Assembly (NCBI RefSeq): GCF_004151455.1
Contig: NZ_PRLK01000003.1
Location: 8,602-72,601, forward strand
Source: Candidatus Nanogingivalis gingivitcus
Lineage (GTDB): Bacteria > Patescibacteriota > Saccharimonadia > Saccharimonadales > Saccharimonadaceae
DNA length: 64,000 bases
Direction of reading: 5' to 3'
The translations under genes were made by a program, and so were the position numbers. Positions within the stretch are counted from its first letter, which is position 1, and the number at the start of each line of letters is the position of its first letter. The notes under the pieces are model-generated. The model saw only the letters and a program-made list of their open reading frames with translations. It searched no databases and had not been told where the DNA came from. Below, one piece after another: positions 24,516-35,532 of this stretch.

Positions 24516-25040
24516 GTGGAAATTATACCTATAGTTAATGAAAATGATCAACAGATAGGGTCTATAGATAAGGCTAAATTTGATAAAACTAAAGGAGATA
24601 TATATCGCACAGTAGCGGTAATTCTAGTTGATTCGTCTAATGGCTTAGTGTTGATTCAGCGTAGATCTGCCTTTAAAGAAACATATGCTAATAAGTGGCA
24701 GTTTTCTTCAGCTGCTGGACACGTCCAAGTTGGTGAAACTTATGAACAAGCTGCAGCAAGAGAGACTGAGGAAGAATTAGGTATAAAAATAAAAGAGGAT
24801 AAGTTAGTATTTATTGATAAAATTTTTATTACCACAAATAAAAATAAAAGAAGGTTTATGTCAGTTTTTTCTTATGATATTGATTTAAGCAATGTTAATA
24901 TTAAGATCATGCCTAAAGAAGTTGGAGAGGCTAAAATAATTAGCAAAAAAGAGCTAATAGAAATGGTGGAATTGGAATCTAGTAGCTTCATGGATGATAA
25001 AAAGCTAATAAAACAAATCATCTATAAAATATTTAAATAA
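24516..25040 (+). CDS. NUDIX hydrolase
   Basis: A 174-residue protein with a GTG start 3 nt after the murF stop. The NUDIX box is complete: G68-x5-E74-x7-R82-E83-x2-E86-E87-x-G89. The N-terminal part (VNENDQQIGSIDKAK, then YRTVAVILVD) resembles the subgroup related to isopentenyl-diphosphate isomerase and YfcD. The substrate is not predictable. Cotranscription with murF is very likely. Confidence 0.88.
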   Translation: MEIIPIVNENDQQIGSIDKAKFDKTKGDIYRTVAVILVDSSNGLVLIQRRSAFKETYANKWQFSSAAGHVQVGETYEQAAARETEEELGIKIKEDKLVFIDKIFITTNKNKRRFMSVFSYDIDLSNVNIKIMPKEVGEAKIISKKELIEMVELESSSFMDDKKLIKQIIYKIFK

Positions 25041-25049
25041 AAAAGTTAC

Positions 25050-25078
25050 TTGAAAAAAAACATAAATTAATATATAAT
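25050..25078 (+). promoter_or_regulatory. promoter of tRNA-Phe
   Basis: TTGAAA (25050-25055), a 17-bp spacer and TATAAT (25073-25078). The tRNA begins 12 nt after the -10. Confidence 0.75.
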
Positions 25079-25089
25079 TTCTAGCACGT

Positions 25090-25165
25090 GGCTCTTTAGC
25101 TCAGTTGGTAGAGCAGAGGCCTGAAGAGCCTTGTGTCCCCAGTTCAAGTCTGGGAGGAGCCACCA
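25090..25165 (+). tRNA. tRNA-Phe (anticodon GAA)
   Basis: Acceptor GGCTCTT pairs with AGGAGCC, and the discriminator A and CCA are encoded. The D-arm is GCTC/GAGC, the anticodon loop CTGAAGA gives GAA, and the T-arm is CCCAG/CTGGG. Confidence 0.95.
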
Positions 25166-25177
25166 ATTAGTTTATTT

Positions 25178-25207
25178 AAAATAGTTCCAATGGGAGCTAT
25201 TTTTTTA
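25178..25207 (+). terminator. terminator after tRNA-Phe
   Basis: AAATAGTTCC/GGAGCTATTT with an AATG loop and a T7 run. Confidence 0.85.
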
Positions 25208-25254
25208 TTTTATATTTATTTAACTTGTGTTAGTTTGAAAAAGTAAAGCTGTAA

Positions 25255-25263
25255 TGTTATCAT
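25255..25263 (+). promoter_or_regulatory. extended -10 box of hisS
   Basis: TGTTATCAT is followed by 6 nt and the hisS ATG, with no Shine-Dalgarno site. Confidence 0.6.
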
Positions 25264-25269
25264 ATTTTT

Positions 25270-26559
25270 ATGAAAATCAATACAAAACCATTGCCAGGTA
25301 TGATGGAATTATTACCTGAAGAACAGATTGAATTTAATAGAATACTTAATGTTATAAAAAAACATCATTCACAATTTGGTTTTGTTAGTATAGATACCCC
25401 TATTATTGAACGTACTGAGACATTGTTAGCTAAAGCTGGCGGGGAAACAGAAAAACAAATATACCGATTCAAAAAAGGTGATAACGACCTTAGCTTAAGG
25501 TTTGATTTAACTGTCCCTACGGCACGCTATACAGCCAATAATTTAGGACAGTTGCTTTTTCCGTTTAAAAGAAGTCAAATAGGTAAAGTTTACAGAGGGG
25601 AACGGGCACAACGAGGACGATTTAGGGAATTTTATCAATGTGATATTGATATTATTTGTAAGGAAAAAATGTCTGTAAATTATGATGCTGAAGTTATAGC
25701 TGTTATTTACAGTATATTTAAGGAATTATCTTTTGGTGATTTTACCTTACGTATTAGTAATAGGAATTTAATAAGTGGAATAATCAGTGGTCTAAAACTT
25801 GGTGATAAAGCAGATGAAATAATGGCTTTAATAGATAGAGCTGAAAAAATTACCCCAACTGAATTTGAGGATCAGGCAAATAATTTAGAATTAGGTGATA
25901 AAATAGAAATCATCAAAAAATTCATAAATTGCCGAGGTGATATTGATAACGTATTAATAAAGCTTAAAGATATAGCCAATATTATAAATAATGAACAGTT
26001 CCTATTAGGTATAAATGAGCTAGAGGCTTTAGGATCTACATTATTGAATATGGGGGTTGATGCAAAAAATATTTGTTTTGATATGTTGATAGTCAGAGGG
26101 TTAGATTATTATACTGGTACCGTTTTTGAAACAAGCTTAAATGATTTTAAGCAGATAGGTTCTATAGCTAGTGGTGGTAGATACGATAATCTATGTGGAT
26201 ATTATAGTAAAGAAAAATTAATGGGCGTGGGTGCTTCAATTGGTCTTACTCGTCTTTTCTGGACACTAAGAGAGTTAGGACTATTGAATTTCAATAGTAA
26301 AACTACTGCAAAATATTTAATTATGCCAATGGGGAAGAAGGAGCTTATTAAAGCATATTCTATTGCTTCGGAAATTAGACGCAAAGGAAAGAATGTGGAA
26401 GTATTATTAGAGCCGGTTAACGCTAAAAAAGCTTTCAAAATTGCAGACAAAAAAGGAGTTGAATTTGCAATGTTAATTGGTGAGAAAGAACTTCAAGATA
26501 GCATATTTAAATTTAAGAATATGTCAACAGGTGAGTATGTTGACATGGCAGATATTTAA
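25270..26559 (+). CDS. hisS: histidyl-tRNA synthetase
   Basis: A 429-residue class II synthetase of normal length. Motif 2 region KVYRGERAQRGRFREFYQCD, the histidine-specific GLDYYTGTVFE, motif 3 GGRYDNL ... GVGASIGLTRL and a C-terminal anticodon-binding domain (about 345-429) are all present. The gene is flanked by tRNA-Phe and tRNA-Cys, each with its own promoter. Its own promoter is of the leaderless extended -10 type. Confidence 0.97.
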   Translation: MKINTKPLPGMMELLPEEQIEFNRILNVIKKHHSQFGFVSIDTPIIERTETLLAKAGGETEKQIYRFKKGDNDLSLRFDLTVPTARYTANNLGQLLFPFKRSQIGKVYRGERAQRGRFREFYQCDIDIICKEKMSVNYDAEVIAVIYSIFKELSFGDFTLRISNRNLISGIISGLKLGDKADEIMALIDRAEKITPTEFEDQANNLELGDKIEIIKKFINCRGDIDNVLIKLKDIANIINNEQFLLGINELEALGSTLLNMGVDAKNICFDMLIVRGLDYYTGTVFETSLNDFKQIGSIASGGRYDNLCGYYSKEKLMGVGASIGLTRLFWTLRELGLLNFNSKTTAKYLIMPMGKKELIKAYSIASEIRRKGKNVEVLLEPVNAKKAFKIADKKGVEFAMLIGEKELQDSIFKFKNMSTGEYVDMADI

Positions 26560-26574
26560 TTACGTTTATGCTCT

Positions 26575-26603
26575 TTGAACTTTTAAAATGTATATGATAT
26601 AAT
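26575..26603 (+). promoter_or_regulatory. promoter of tRNA-Cys
   Basis: TTGAAC (26575-26580), a 17-bp spacer and TATAAT (26598-26603). Confidence 0.7.
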
Positions 26604-26626
26604 TTTAGTATTGTATCATATTAACT

Positions 26627-26700
26627 GGCGCCTTGGCGGAGTGGTTACGCAGCGGTCTGCAAAACCGTGTACACCGGTTCAAATCCGGTAGGTGCCTCCA
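26627..26700 (+). tRNA. tRNA-Cys (anticodon GCA)
   Basis: A 74-nt cloverleaf. Acceptor GGCGCCT pairs with AGGTGCC, the discriminator is T and the CCA is encoded. The anticodon stem GCGGT/ACCGT holds the loop CTGCAAA, giving GCA. The T-arm is CCGGTTCAAATCCGG. Confidence 0.95.
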
Positions 26701-26724
26701 AAGTATAAAAATGAAGGATAAAAT

Positions 26725-27018
26725 ATGGAAAATAATGAAGTAAAGAATCTAACTCCAATACGGAAAGATAAAACAGGCAATATAGTACAAATAGCTAGAG
26801 AGCCTCGTAAATACAGCAAAACAGTTTTAGCTATACGCTCAGTTTGTTTTTGGATTATGCTTATTACAGTAGTAGTTCTACTTGCTATAGCAGTAACTGC
26901 TATTTGGATTGAAGCTGGTGAAACTGTAGCAAAGTCTATATCTACTGCTCTTGTTGTTTTGGCTGGTACTGGTTTTGTAGCATTGATTGCTCCAATTTTA
27001 GATAAAACTGAGGAATAA
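26725..27018 (+). CDS. small two-TM membrane protein, unknown
   Basis: A 97-residue protein that I do not recognise. A charged N-tail (1-32) is followed by hydrophobic segments at about 38-60 and 70-90 joined by a short loop (WIEAGETVAKS), with an acidic end. The ATG lies 24 nt downstream of tRNA-Cys, so the two may share a transcript. Its ribosome-binding site (GAAGGATAAAAT) is moderate. There are no catalytic motifs. The ORF is supported by length, the signal upstream and a hairpin directly behind it. Confidence 0.65.
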   Translation: MENNEVKNLTPIRKDKTGNIVQIAREPRKYSKTVLAIRSVCFWIMLITVVVLLAIAVTAIWIEAGETVAKSISTALVVLAGTGFVALIAPILDKTEE

Positions 27019-27029
27019 AAAAGTAAAAA

Positions 27030-27065
27030 ACGCACCTTGATTTTATTTAACAAGGTGCGTATAAT
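27030..27065 (+). promoter_or_regulatory. tRNA-Leu promoter embedded in an inverted repeat
   Basis: TTGATT (27037-27042), a 17-bp spacer and TATAAT (27060-27065) drive tRNA-Leu. They overlap a perfect 10-bp inverted repeat, ACGCACCTTG/CAAGGTGCGT (27030-27060). A T-run follows the hairpin only on the minus strand, so it is an unusual terminator for the plus-strand gene before it. Confidence 0.6.
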
Positions 27066-27074
27066 AATAAGTAC

Positions 27075-27162
27075 GCGCGAGTGGCGGAATTGGTAGACGC
27101 GAGGGACTTAAAATCCCTTGACCTAAACAGTCGTGCGGGTTCGATTCCCGCCTTGCGCACCA
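27075..27162 (+). tRNA. tRNA-Leu (anticodon UAA)
   Basis: A long variable arm. Acceptor GCGCGAG pairs with CTTGCGC, and A plus CCA are encoded. The anticodon stem AGGGA/TCCCT holds the loop CTTAAAA, giving UAA. The T-arm is CGGGTTCGATTCCCG. Confidence 0.95.
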
Positions 27163-27193
27163 AATAATTTTTTTATAAGGAGAATTTGAAAAA

Positions 27194-27766
27194 ATGCCAG
27201 CATGGTTAATAGCTATAATAATTATTGCAGGTCTACTATTGTTTGTGGGCGTATATGTATTAACTGTTTATAATGGTTTGGTGCATCTAAATGAAAGAGT
27301 TAATGAGGCATGGAGCGACATTGAAGTTCAATTAAAATACCGTGCAGATTTAATTCCTAATGTAGTTTCTACTGTTAAAGGTTATGCCGAACATGAAAGT
27401 GAGGTATTCGCTAATGTATCTGACGCTCGATCTAGAATGCTAAGTGCTGGAAATAATGTTAAACAAGCCGCAGAAGCTGAAGGTGAATTAAGCCAAGCTC
27501 TAGGTAGATTAATGATGTTAAGTGAATCTTACCCAGAGTTAAAAGCTAATGAAAATTTTGCCACCCTACAAAGACAATTGCAAGAGATTGAAGATAAAAT
27601 TCAAGGTGCAAGAAGGTTTTATAATGGTGGAGCACGTGATTTGAATGTAAAAATTAAAACTTTCCCAACTAATATTTTTGCACGTAAATTAGGTTTTGAA
27701 AAACGTGATTATTTCGAAGTTCAAGATCGTACAGCAGTTGAAAACGCTCCAGAAGTTAAATTCTAA
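27194..27766 (+). CDS. lemA: LemA-family protein
   Basis: A 190-residue protein of typical LemA length. An N-terminal TM helix (about 5-27) precedes a helical domain with family blocks YNGLVHLNERVNEAWSDI, QLKYRADLIPNVV, LMMLSESYPELKANENF and ARRFYNGGARDLN. LemA proteins are membrane-anchored with the helical part usually outside; their molecular role is not settled. AAGGAG lies 11 nt before the ATG. The next gene is htpX, a pairing common in bacteria. Confidence 0.95.
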   Translation: MPAWLIAIIIIAGLLLFVGVYVLTVYNGLVHLNERVNEAWSDIEVQLKYRADLIPNVVSTVKGYAEHESEVFANVSDARSRMLSAGNNVKQAAEAEGELSQALGRLMMLSESYPELKANENFATLQRQLQEIEDKIQGARRFYNGGARDLNVKIKTFPTNIFARKLGFEKRDYFEVQDRTAVENAPEVKF

Positions 27767-27819
27767 ATTATTTAGCATTAAATATATAAATTTATAAATT
27801 TAAATTTTTCGTAAGGGCT

Positions 27820-27825
27820 TATAAT
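27820..27825 (+). promoter_or_regulatory. -10 box of htpX
   Basis: TATAAT is followed by 5 nt (CTTAT) and the htpX ATG. It is of leaderless type but lacks the upstream TG. Confidence 0.5.
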
Positions 27826-27830
27826 CTTAT

Positions 27831-28703
27831 ATGTACAGTTCAATTTCTAAAAATAAACGCAATACAGTAATTATTTTTACAGTATTTATAGCAATTATTT
27901 CAGGAATTGGACTGTTTTTTGCGTGGGAATTTAAAGAATTATCTATATTTTGGATAACTTTAGTAGTAACACTAGTTTATGCATTAATTGATTATGTTGT
28001 TGCTACTAAAATGGTAATTAAGATGGCTGGAGCTACTGAAATTTCTAGATCTATGGCTCCAGAACTATACGCTGCTGTGGACACTATAACTGTGACTGCA
28101 GGTTTACCAATGCCTAAAGTTTATATTATTAACGATAATGCTCCTAATGCCTTTGCTGCTGGAACTAAGCCTGAAAACGCAATTATTTGTGTTACTACTG
28201 GGCTATTAGAAATTATGGATAAGGCTGAACTAGAAGGTGTTATTGCCCATGAAGTTGGACATATTAAGAATTATGATATTAGAGTATCTATGGCTGCAGT
28301 AGCTTTAACTGCTGCTATAGGGTTTATAGCTGATATTATTTTACGCATTACATTTTATAGTAGCGACAAAGAAGAACGTAGCCCTGCTATGTTTGTAGGT
28401 GGGCTTGTGGCAGCTATAGTAGCGCCCATATTAGCTCTTATAGTAAGAATGGCGATATCTAGAGAGCGTGAATATTTAGCAGATGCTACGGCTGTGATGT
28501 TAACTAGATATCCAGATGGTTTAATATCTGCTTTAGATAAATTACAAAAATATGGAGCACCGATGCAAAAGCAAAATTCAACTACTGCTAGCCTTTATAT
28601 TAATAATCCACTTAAAAAAAGTGTACTTAATTCTCTTTTCGCAACACACCCACCTATTGAAAAGAGGATTCAGCGATTAAAAGATAATAGTGCGAGGTTC
28701 TAA
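27831..28703 (+). CDS. htpX: HtpX-type membrane zinc metalloprotease (M48)
   Basis: A 290-residue protein with four hydrophobic segments: two N-terminal (about 10-50) and two more around 150-210. The zinc motif is VIAHEVGHIKNYD. The downstream ligand lies in REREYLADATAV, and the C-terminal THPPIEKRIQRL is typical of HtpX. It degrades damaged membrane proteins at the cytoplasmic face. It follows lemA but has its own -10 box directly before the ATG. Confidence 0.95.
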   Translation: MYSSISKNKRNTVIIFTVFIAIISGIGLFFAWEFKELSIFWITLVVTLVYALIDYVVATKMVIKMAGATEISRSMAPELYAAVDTITVTAGLPMPKVYIINDNAPNAFAAGTKPENAIICVTTGLLEIMDKAELEGVIAHEVGHIKNYDIRVSMAAVALTAAIGFIADIILRITFYSSDKEERSPAMFVGGLVAAIVAPILALIVRMAISREREYLADATAVMLTRYPDGLISALDKLQKYGAPMQKQNSTTASLYINNPLKKSVLNSLFATHPPIEKRIQRLKDNSARF

Positions 28704-28713
28704 TTTTCTTACT

Positions 28714-31810
<3,097 letters not shown>

Positions 31811-31815
31811 AATAA

Positions 31816-32319
31816 TTAGCTATCACAAATTATTTTATATAAGGCTATTCCGGTAGCCACCGATACATTAAAGCTTTCCTTTTGTCCAAACATTGGTATT
31901 TCTATGCTATAATCACATTCTTTTAATAGATTTTGTGTTATGCCATGAACCTCTTCACCTAGAAGTAAGGCTATTTTTTGATTTGGGTTAGTTTTTAATT
32001 TTGGCAATATTACAGAATTAGGGGTTTGTTCTAAGGCTATAATATCAAAGCCATCTTTTTTTAATTTATTAATAATTTCAGTAATATCTTGGATGGCTAA
32101 GAATGGAACAATTTTTTCTGCGCCTAAAGAAGTTTTTGCTATCTGTCGAGTGAGTTTATCTGCAATATGAGGCAATCTTTTATCGCCTTGAAAAGTAGGA
32201 AAAGGCGTATATCCTGAACAAAATATTTTTTTTACTCCTAAACCTTCACACGTACGAAAAATAGACCCTATATTATGGGTTGATCGTATATTGTGTGCTA
32301 AGACTACTACTTCTTTCAT
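31816..32319 (-). CDS. TrmH/SpoU-family RNA methyltransferase
   Basis: A 167-residue single-domain SPOUT methyltransferase. Motif 1 is NIRSTHNIGSIFRTCEGLG, motif 2 is ALLLGEEVHGI, and motif 3 is IEIPMFGQKESFNVSVATGIALY, which forms the trefoil knot that binds S-adenosylmethionine. It methylates the ribose 2'-OH of tRNA or rRNA; the exact target is not clear because there is no extra RNA-binding domain. It is convergent with ligA, 5 nt between stops. Confidence 0.92.
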   Translation of the reverse strand: MKEVVVLAHNIRSTHNIGSIFRTCEGLGVKKIFCSGYTPFPTFQGDKRLPHIADKLTRQIAKTSLGAEKIVPFLAIQDITEIINKLKKDGFDIIALEQTPNSVILPKLKTNPNQKIALLLGEEVHGITQNLLKECDYSIEIPMFGQKESFNVSVATGIALYKIICDS

Positions 32320-32326
32320 ACCCTAT

Positions 32327-32335
32327 AGTTTATCA
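32327..32335 (-). promoter_or_regulatory. extended -10 box of TrmH-like gene
   Basis: On the minus strand TGATAAACT is followed by 7 nt and the ATG at 32319. Confidence 0.5.
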
Positions 32336-32377
32336 TAATTAATTGCTGTATTCTAAATTGAATACATAAAGTGATTA

Positions 32378-32386
32378 TGTTAAAAT
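32378..32386 (+). promoter_or_regulatory. extended -10 box of PilB-like ATPase gene
   Basis: TGTTAAAAT is followed by 7 nt and the ATG at 32394, with no Shine-Dalgarno site. Confidence 0.6.
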
Positions 32387-32393
32387 TAGATTA

Positions 32394-34022
32394 ATGGATG
32401 AGAATAAGATTCAACAACGTAGACGCGATCAAGAAGAAGCTGCTGCTGAAAAAAGAGCTGAAATTTTAGGATTAAATTATATAGATGCTCGTAGTTTTGA
32501 GGATACTTTCCCGCTTGCTAGGGATGTATTTACTATCGAACAAATGTATGCAGGTTTTTTGGCTCCTTTAGAAGTTGGGGATGAAGATTCTTATAAACCT
32601 TGGAGAGTGTTAATTACTAGTCAAACTCCCAGATCTGTAGTGCAAAAGTTAAGGAAAAAATATGCAGAGTCTGGTAAGGCCTTGGAAATATATCTTATAT
32701 CTGATGTAGCCTGGAAAAAGATTATGTATCGCTACGATCCACCGAAGCAGATTATTTATGATGATATTGAGATTGCCGGAGAAGGGGATAGCGAGACTTT
32801 AAAGCAAGTTTCGCAAACTTTAGCTACTGTTGCCAGCGATCAAGTATTTGATTATCTTATAGATCAGGCAGATCGGTTAGGTGCCAGTGACATCCATATT
32901 GAAAACCAAAGGCAGGTAATAAGAATCCGTATGCGTGTAGACGGAGCTTTACACCCTGTTGCTGAGCTAGGTAGGGATAGGTACCGTGTTATTATGGGCG
33001 AGCTGTCATCTAGGGCTGGCGTTTCTAGTGCTGCTAAAAGTTCTCAATCTGGACATATCCAGAAAGATATTTATCGTGACGGCTCTTCACACCTATTAAA
33101 TTTACGTGTTGAGACGGTGCCTACTATGTATGGTATGGATGCAGTTCTCCGTTTATTTAACTTTGATGAAAGTATGTTACAACTTGACTTATTAGGTATT
33201 GCACCAAAAGAGCGAGCAGAGATTGACGAAATTATTTCTCATCCTCGCGGAATGGTTTTAATGGTTGGTCCAACTGGTTCTGGTAAATCTACTACTCTAT
33301 ATTCAATGCTTAATGCTTTAAATACTTTAGATAAAAAAATAATTACACTGGAAGACCCTATTGAATACGGAATTGGTGGTATTTCACAAATCCCTATTGA
33401 TACTACTGCTGGTCAATCTTTTGCCGATGGGTTAAGGTCTGTTCTTCGTCTTGACCCTGACGTAGTGATGGTCGGTGAGATCCGTGATAACGACACAGCT
33501 CGTACTGCCATTCAAGCTTCAATTACGGGTCACTTGGTGCTGTCTAGCTTCCACGCTAATTCAACCTCGGCAGCTTTCTCTCGTATGATTGACATGATCG
33601 GAATGAACCCTATATTCTCCAGTGCTATTAGGTTACTTATAGCGCAGCGATTAGTTCGTAAGCTAGATGAAAATAAAAAAGAATATAGGCCAGATGAGGC
33701 GACTAAAGCATGGGTAAGAAGGGTGCTGGATGGAGTTCCTAAAGATAAATTGCCTCAAGATATTACTGGTGATTTTAAATTATGGCGTCCAGTAGTTACG
33801 GCCGATAGCCCTTTTGGTTACAAGGGTCGTATGGTTGTCATGGAGATGATGGTAGTAAATGATAATATTGCCGCTTTCTTAAGAGGTGAGCGAGGAGCTA
33901 TATCAACAGAAGCTATAGAAAAACAAGCTCGACAAGATGGACTATTAACATTAGTGCAACAGGGTGTTATAGCAGCTTTAAGAGGGGATACTACTTTAGA
34001 GGAAGTAAATAGGGTTATTTAG
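32394..34022 (+). CDS. GspE/PilB-type secretion ATPase
   Basis: A 542-residue hexameric ATPase of the type II secretion/type IV pilus class. An N-terminal MshEN-like domain (about 20-120) is followed by the N2 domain (ASDIHIEN ... RIRMRVDG). The ATPase core has Walker A GPTGSGKST (292-300), the Asp box TLEDPIEYGIGGI, Walker B VVMVGEIRD and a His box GHLVLSSFHANS. The four-cysteine zinc site usually following AQRLVRKL is absent. It should power pilus assembly at the inner face of the membrane. No other pilus genes are in the window, so it is probably encoded apart from them. Confidence 0.9.
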   Translation: MDENKIQQRRRDQEEAAAEKRAEILGLNYIDARSFEDTFPLARDVFTIEQMYAGFLAPLEVGDEDSYKPWRVLITSQTPRSVVQKLRKKYAESGKALEIYLISDVAWKKIMYRYDPPKQIIYDDIEIAGEGDSETLKQVSQTLATVASDQVFDYLIDQADRLGASDIHIENQRQVIRIRMRVDGALHPVAELGRDRYRVIMGELSSRAGVSSAAKSSQSGHIQKDIYRDGSSHLLNLRVETVPTMYGMDAVLRLFNFDESMLQLDLLGIAPKERAEIDEIISHPRGMVLMVGPTGSGKSTTLYSMLNALNTLDKKIITLEDPIEYGIGGISQIPIDTTAGQSFADGLRSVLRLDPDVVMVGEIRDNDTARTAIQASITGHLVLSSFHANSTSAAFSRMIDMIGMNPIFSSAIRLLIAQRLVRKLDENKKEYRPDEATKAWVRRVLDGVPKDKLPQDITGDFKLWRPVVTADSPFGYKGRMVVMEMMVVNDNIAAFLRGERGAISTEAIEKQARQDGLLTLVQQGVIAALRGDTTLEEVNRVI

Positions 34023-34094
34023 TCTTCACAATAAGTAAAAAGTATGATATAATAACACTTGATTGTTTATAATAAATTTAAAAGTGAGTAAAAT

Positions 34095-34523
34095 ATGAGT
34101 TTTGAGCTAATCAAAAAAGTAAATGACACACAGAAGAAAGACGCTGTTTTAGATGTAAAAAGCGGAGATACTGTACGTGTTCACCAAAAAATTAAAGAAG
34201 GTAATAAAGAGCGTATACAGATTTTTGAAGGTGTTGTTATTAGAACTGACCGTAAAAAATCACATACAGCTAGAATTACTGTAAGAAAGATTGCTAGTGG
34301 TGTAGGTGTAGAGAAATCATTCTTACTACATAGCCCATTAGTAGAAAAAATTGAAATAGTAAGACGAGCTAAAGTACGTCGCAACTATCTATCATTCTTA
34401 AGAAATAGAAGTGGTAAAAGCGCTCGTCTAAAACCAGTAGCTTTCGATCGTGAAGCTGTTAACACTTTAGCTAAAAAAGTTGTTTCAGAAGAAACAAAAG
34501 AAGAAGTAAAAGAAGAGGCTTAA
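34095..34523 (+). CDS. rplS: ribosomal protein L19
   Basis: A 142-residue protein whose first 115 residues align with L19: VKSGDTVRVHQKIKEGNKERIQIFEGVVI, ASGVGVEKSF, HSPLVEKIEIVRRAKVRRNYLSFLRNRSGKSARL. An acidic/lysine C-terminal tail of about 25 residues is added. L19 sits at the 30S-50S interface. It usually lies with rpsP, rimM and trmD but stands alone here, between a PilB-type gene and rnhB. A strong terminator follows. Confidence 0.96.
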   Translation: MSFELIKKVNDTQKKDAVLDVKSGDTVRVHQKIKEGNKERIQIFEGVVIRTDRKKSHTARITVRKIASGVGVEKSFLLHSPLVEKIEIVRRAKVRRNYLSFLRNRSGKSARLKPVAFDREAVNTLAKKVVSEETKEEVKEEA

Positions 34524-34526
34524 GTC

Positions 34527-34559
34527 CTAAAAAACCACCATTTGACGGTGGTTTTTTAG
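34527..34559 (+). terminator. terminator after rplS
   Basis: A perfect 13-bp stem, CTAAAAAACCACC/GGTGGTTTTTTAG, with a 7-nt loop. Confidence 0.9.
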
Positions 34560-34571
34560 TGTAAAATTTTA

Positions 34572-34580
34572 TGTTAATAT
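34572..34580 (+). promoter_or_regulatory. extended -10 box of rnhB-yraN
   Basis: TGTTAATAT is followed by 7 nt and the ATG at 34588. Confidence 0.6.
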
Positions 34581-34587
34581 AAAATAT

Positions 34588-35532
34588 ATGTCTTATATTC
34601 TAGGAATTGATGAAGTTGGTAGGGGCGCATGGGCTGGCCCATTGGTTGTGGGTGCTTGTTTATTGAATGGTGCTATTATTGAGGGGCTTACTGACTCAAA
34701 GAAGTTAACAAAAAAGAAGAGAAAAGAGTTAGCCGAAAAAATTAAAGAAAGTAATGCTGTATTTGGTCTTGGCTGGGTTGATAATAAAGAATTGGATAGA
34801 GTGGGACTCAGCGAGTCTTTACGATTAGCTACTAAGAGAGCTGTGGGAGAAGTCCAAAAGAAATGTATAGACAAAAATATAGAAATTAAAGAGATAATTA
34901 TTGATGGAAATGTTAATTTTTTAGCCGGTACTGATTTAGAGAATATAACATCAACACTTAAGAAAGCTGATTTATTAATAAAGAGTGTTTCTGCTGCTTC
35001 AATACTGGCAAAAGTAGCTAGAGATGAATATATGGAGAGTATTAGTAATAGTGAATATTCTTTTGTTGATCATGTTGGGTATGGTACTAAAAAACACCTT
35101 CAGTTAATAGAAGAAAAAGGGGTTAGCGAATATCATAGGTTAAGTTTTAAGCCTGTAGCTAAAATAAAAACTATATCTACTAGCAGTAGTAAATATATAG
35201 GAGATATAGCTGAAAATAAAGTAGCTAACTACCTTAAGAATATTAAGAGGCATAAAATTATAGCACGTAATTTTAAAACAAGGGAATGTGAAATTGATAT
35301 AGTATCTATTTATAAGAAGAATATTTATTTTACAGAAGTTAAATATCGTAAAAATCAGCTATATGGAGGTGGAATTTCATCGCTAACAAAAAAGAAAATA
35401 GATCAGGTTAAATACTCTGCAACCATATTCTTAAATAGTCATAAAGAATATTTAGATTATGATATAAATTTTATAGGGGCAGTAGTTGAAGGTTCAGATT
35501 TTGAAATTAAACAAATTTTAGATATTAATTAG
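34588..35532 (+). CDS. rnhB: RNase HII fused to a YraN-like nuclease domain
   Basis: A 314-residue two-domain protein. Residues 1-195 are RNase HII: GIDEVGRG (D8, E9), IIIDGN (D106), SAASILAKVARDEYM (D146) and the GYGTKKH/YHRLSF substrate region. Residues 202-314 match UPF0102/YraN, a PD-(D/E)XK fold: GDIAENKVANYL (E209), NFKTRECEIDIVS (D237) and FTEVKYR (E250, K252), then a helix that reads like VTxxKxxxI. RNase HII cuts DNA at embedded ribonucleotides. YraN is nuclease-like but of unclear role; the two are often neighbouring genes elsewhere. No internal stop, frameshift or second start signal separates the parts. Confidence 0.92.
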   Translation: MSYILGIDEVGRGAWAGPLVVGACLLNGAIIEGLTDSKKLTKKKRKELAEKIKESNAVFGLGWVDNKELDRVGLSESLRLATKRAVGEVQKKCIDKNIEIKEIIIDGNVNFLAGTDLENITSTLKKADLLIKSVSAASILAKVARDEYMESISNSEYSFVDHVGYGTKKHLQLIEEKGVSEYHRLSFKPVAKIKTISTSSSKYIGDIAENKVANYLKNIKRHKIIARNFKTRECEIDIVSIYKKNIYFTEVKYRKNQLYGGGISSLTKKKIDQVKYSATIFLNSHKEYLDYDINFIGAVVEGSDFEIKQILDIN

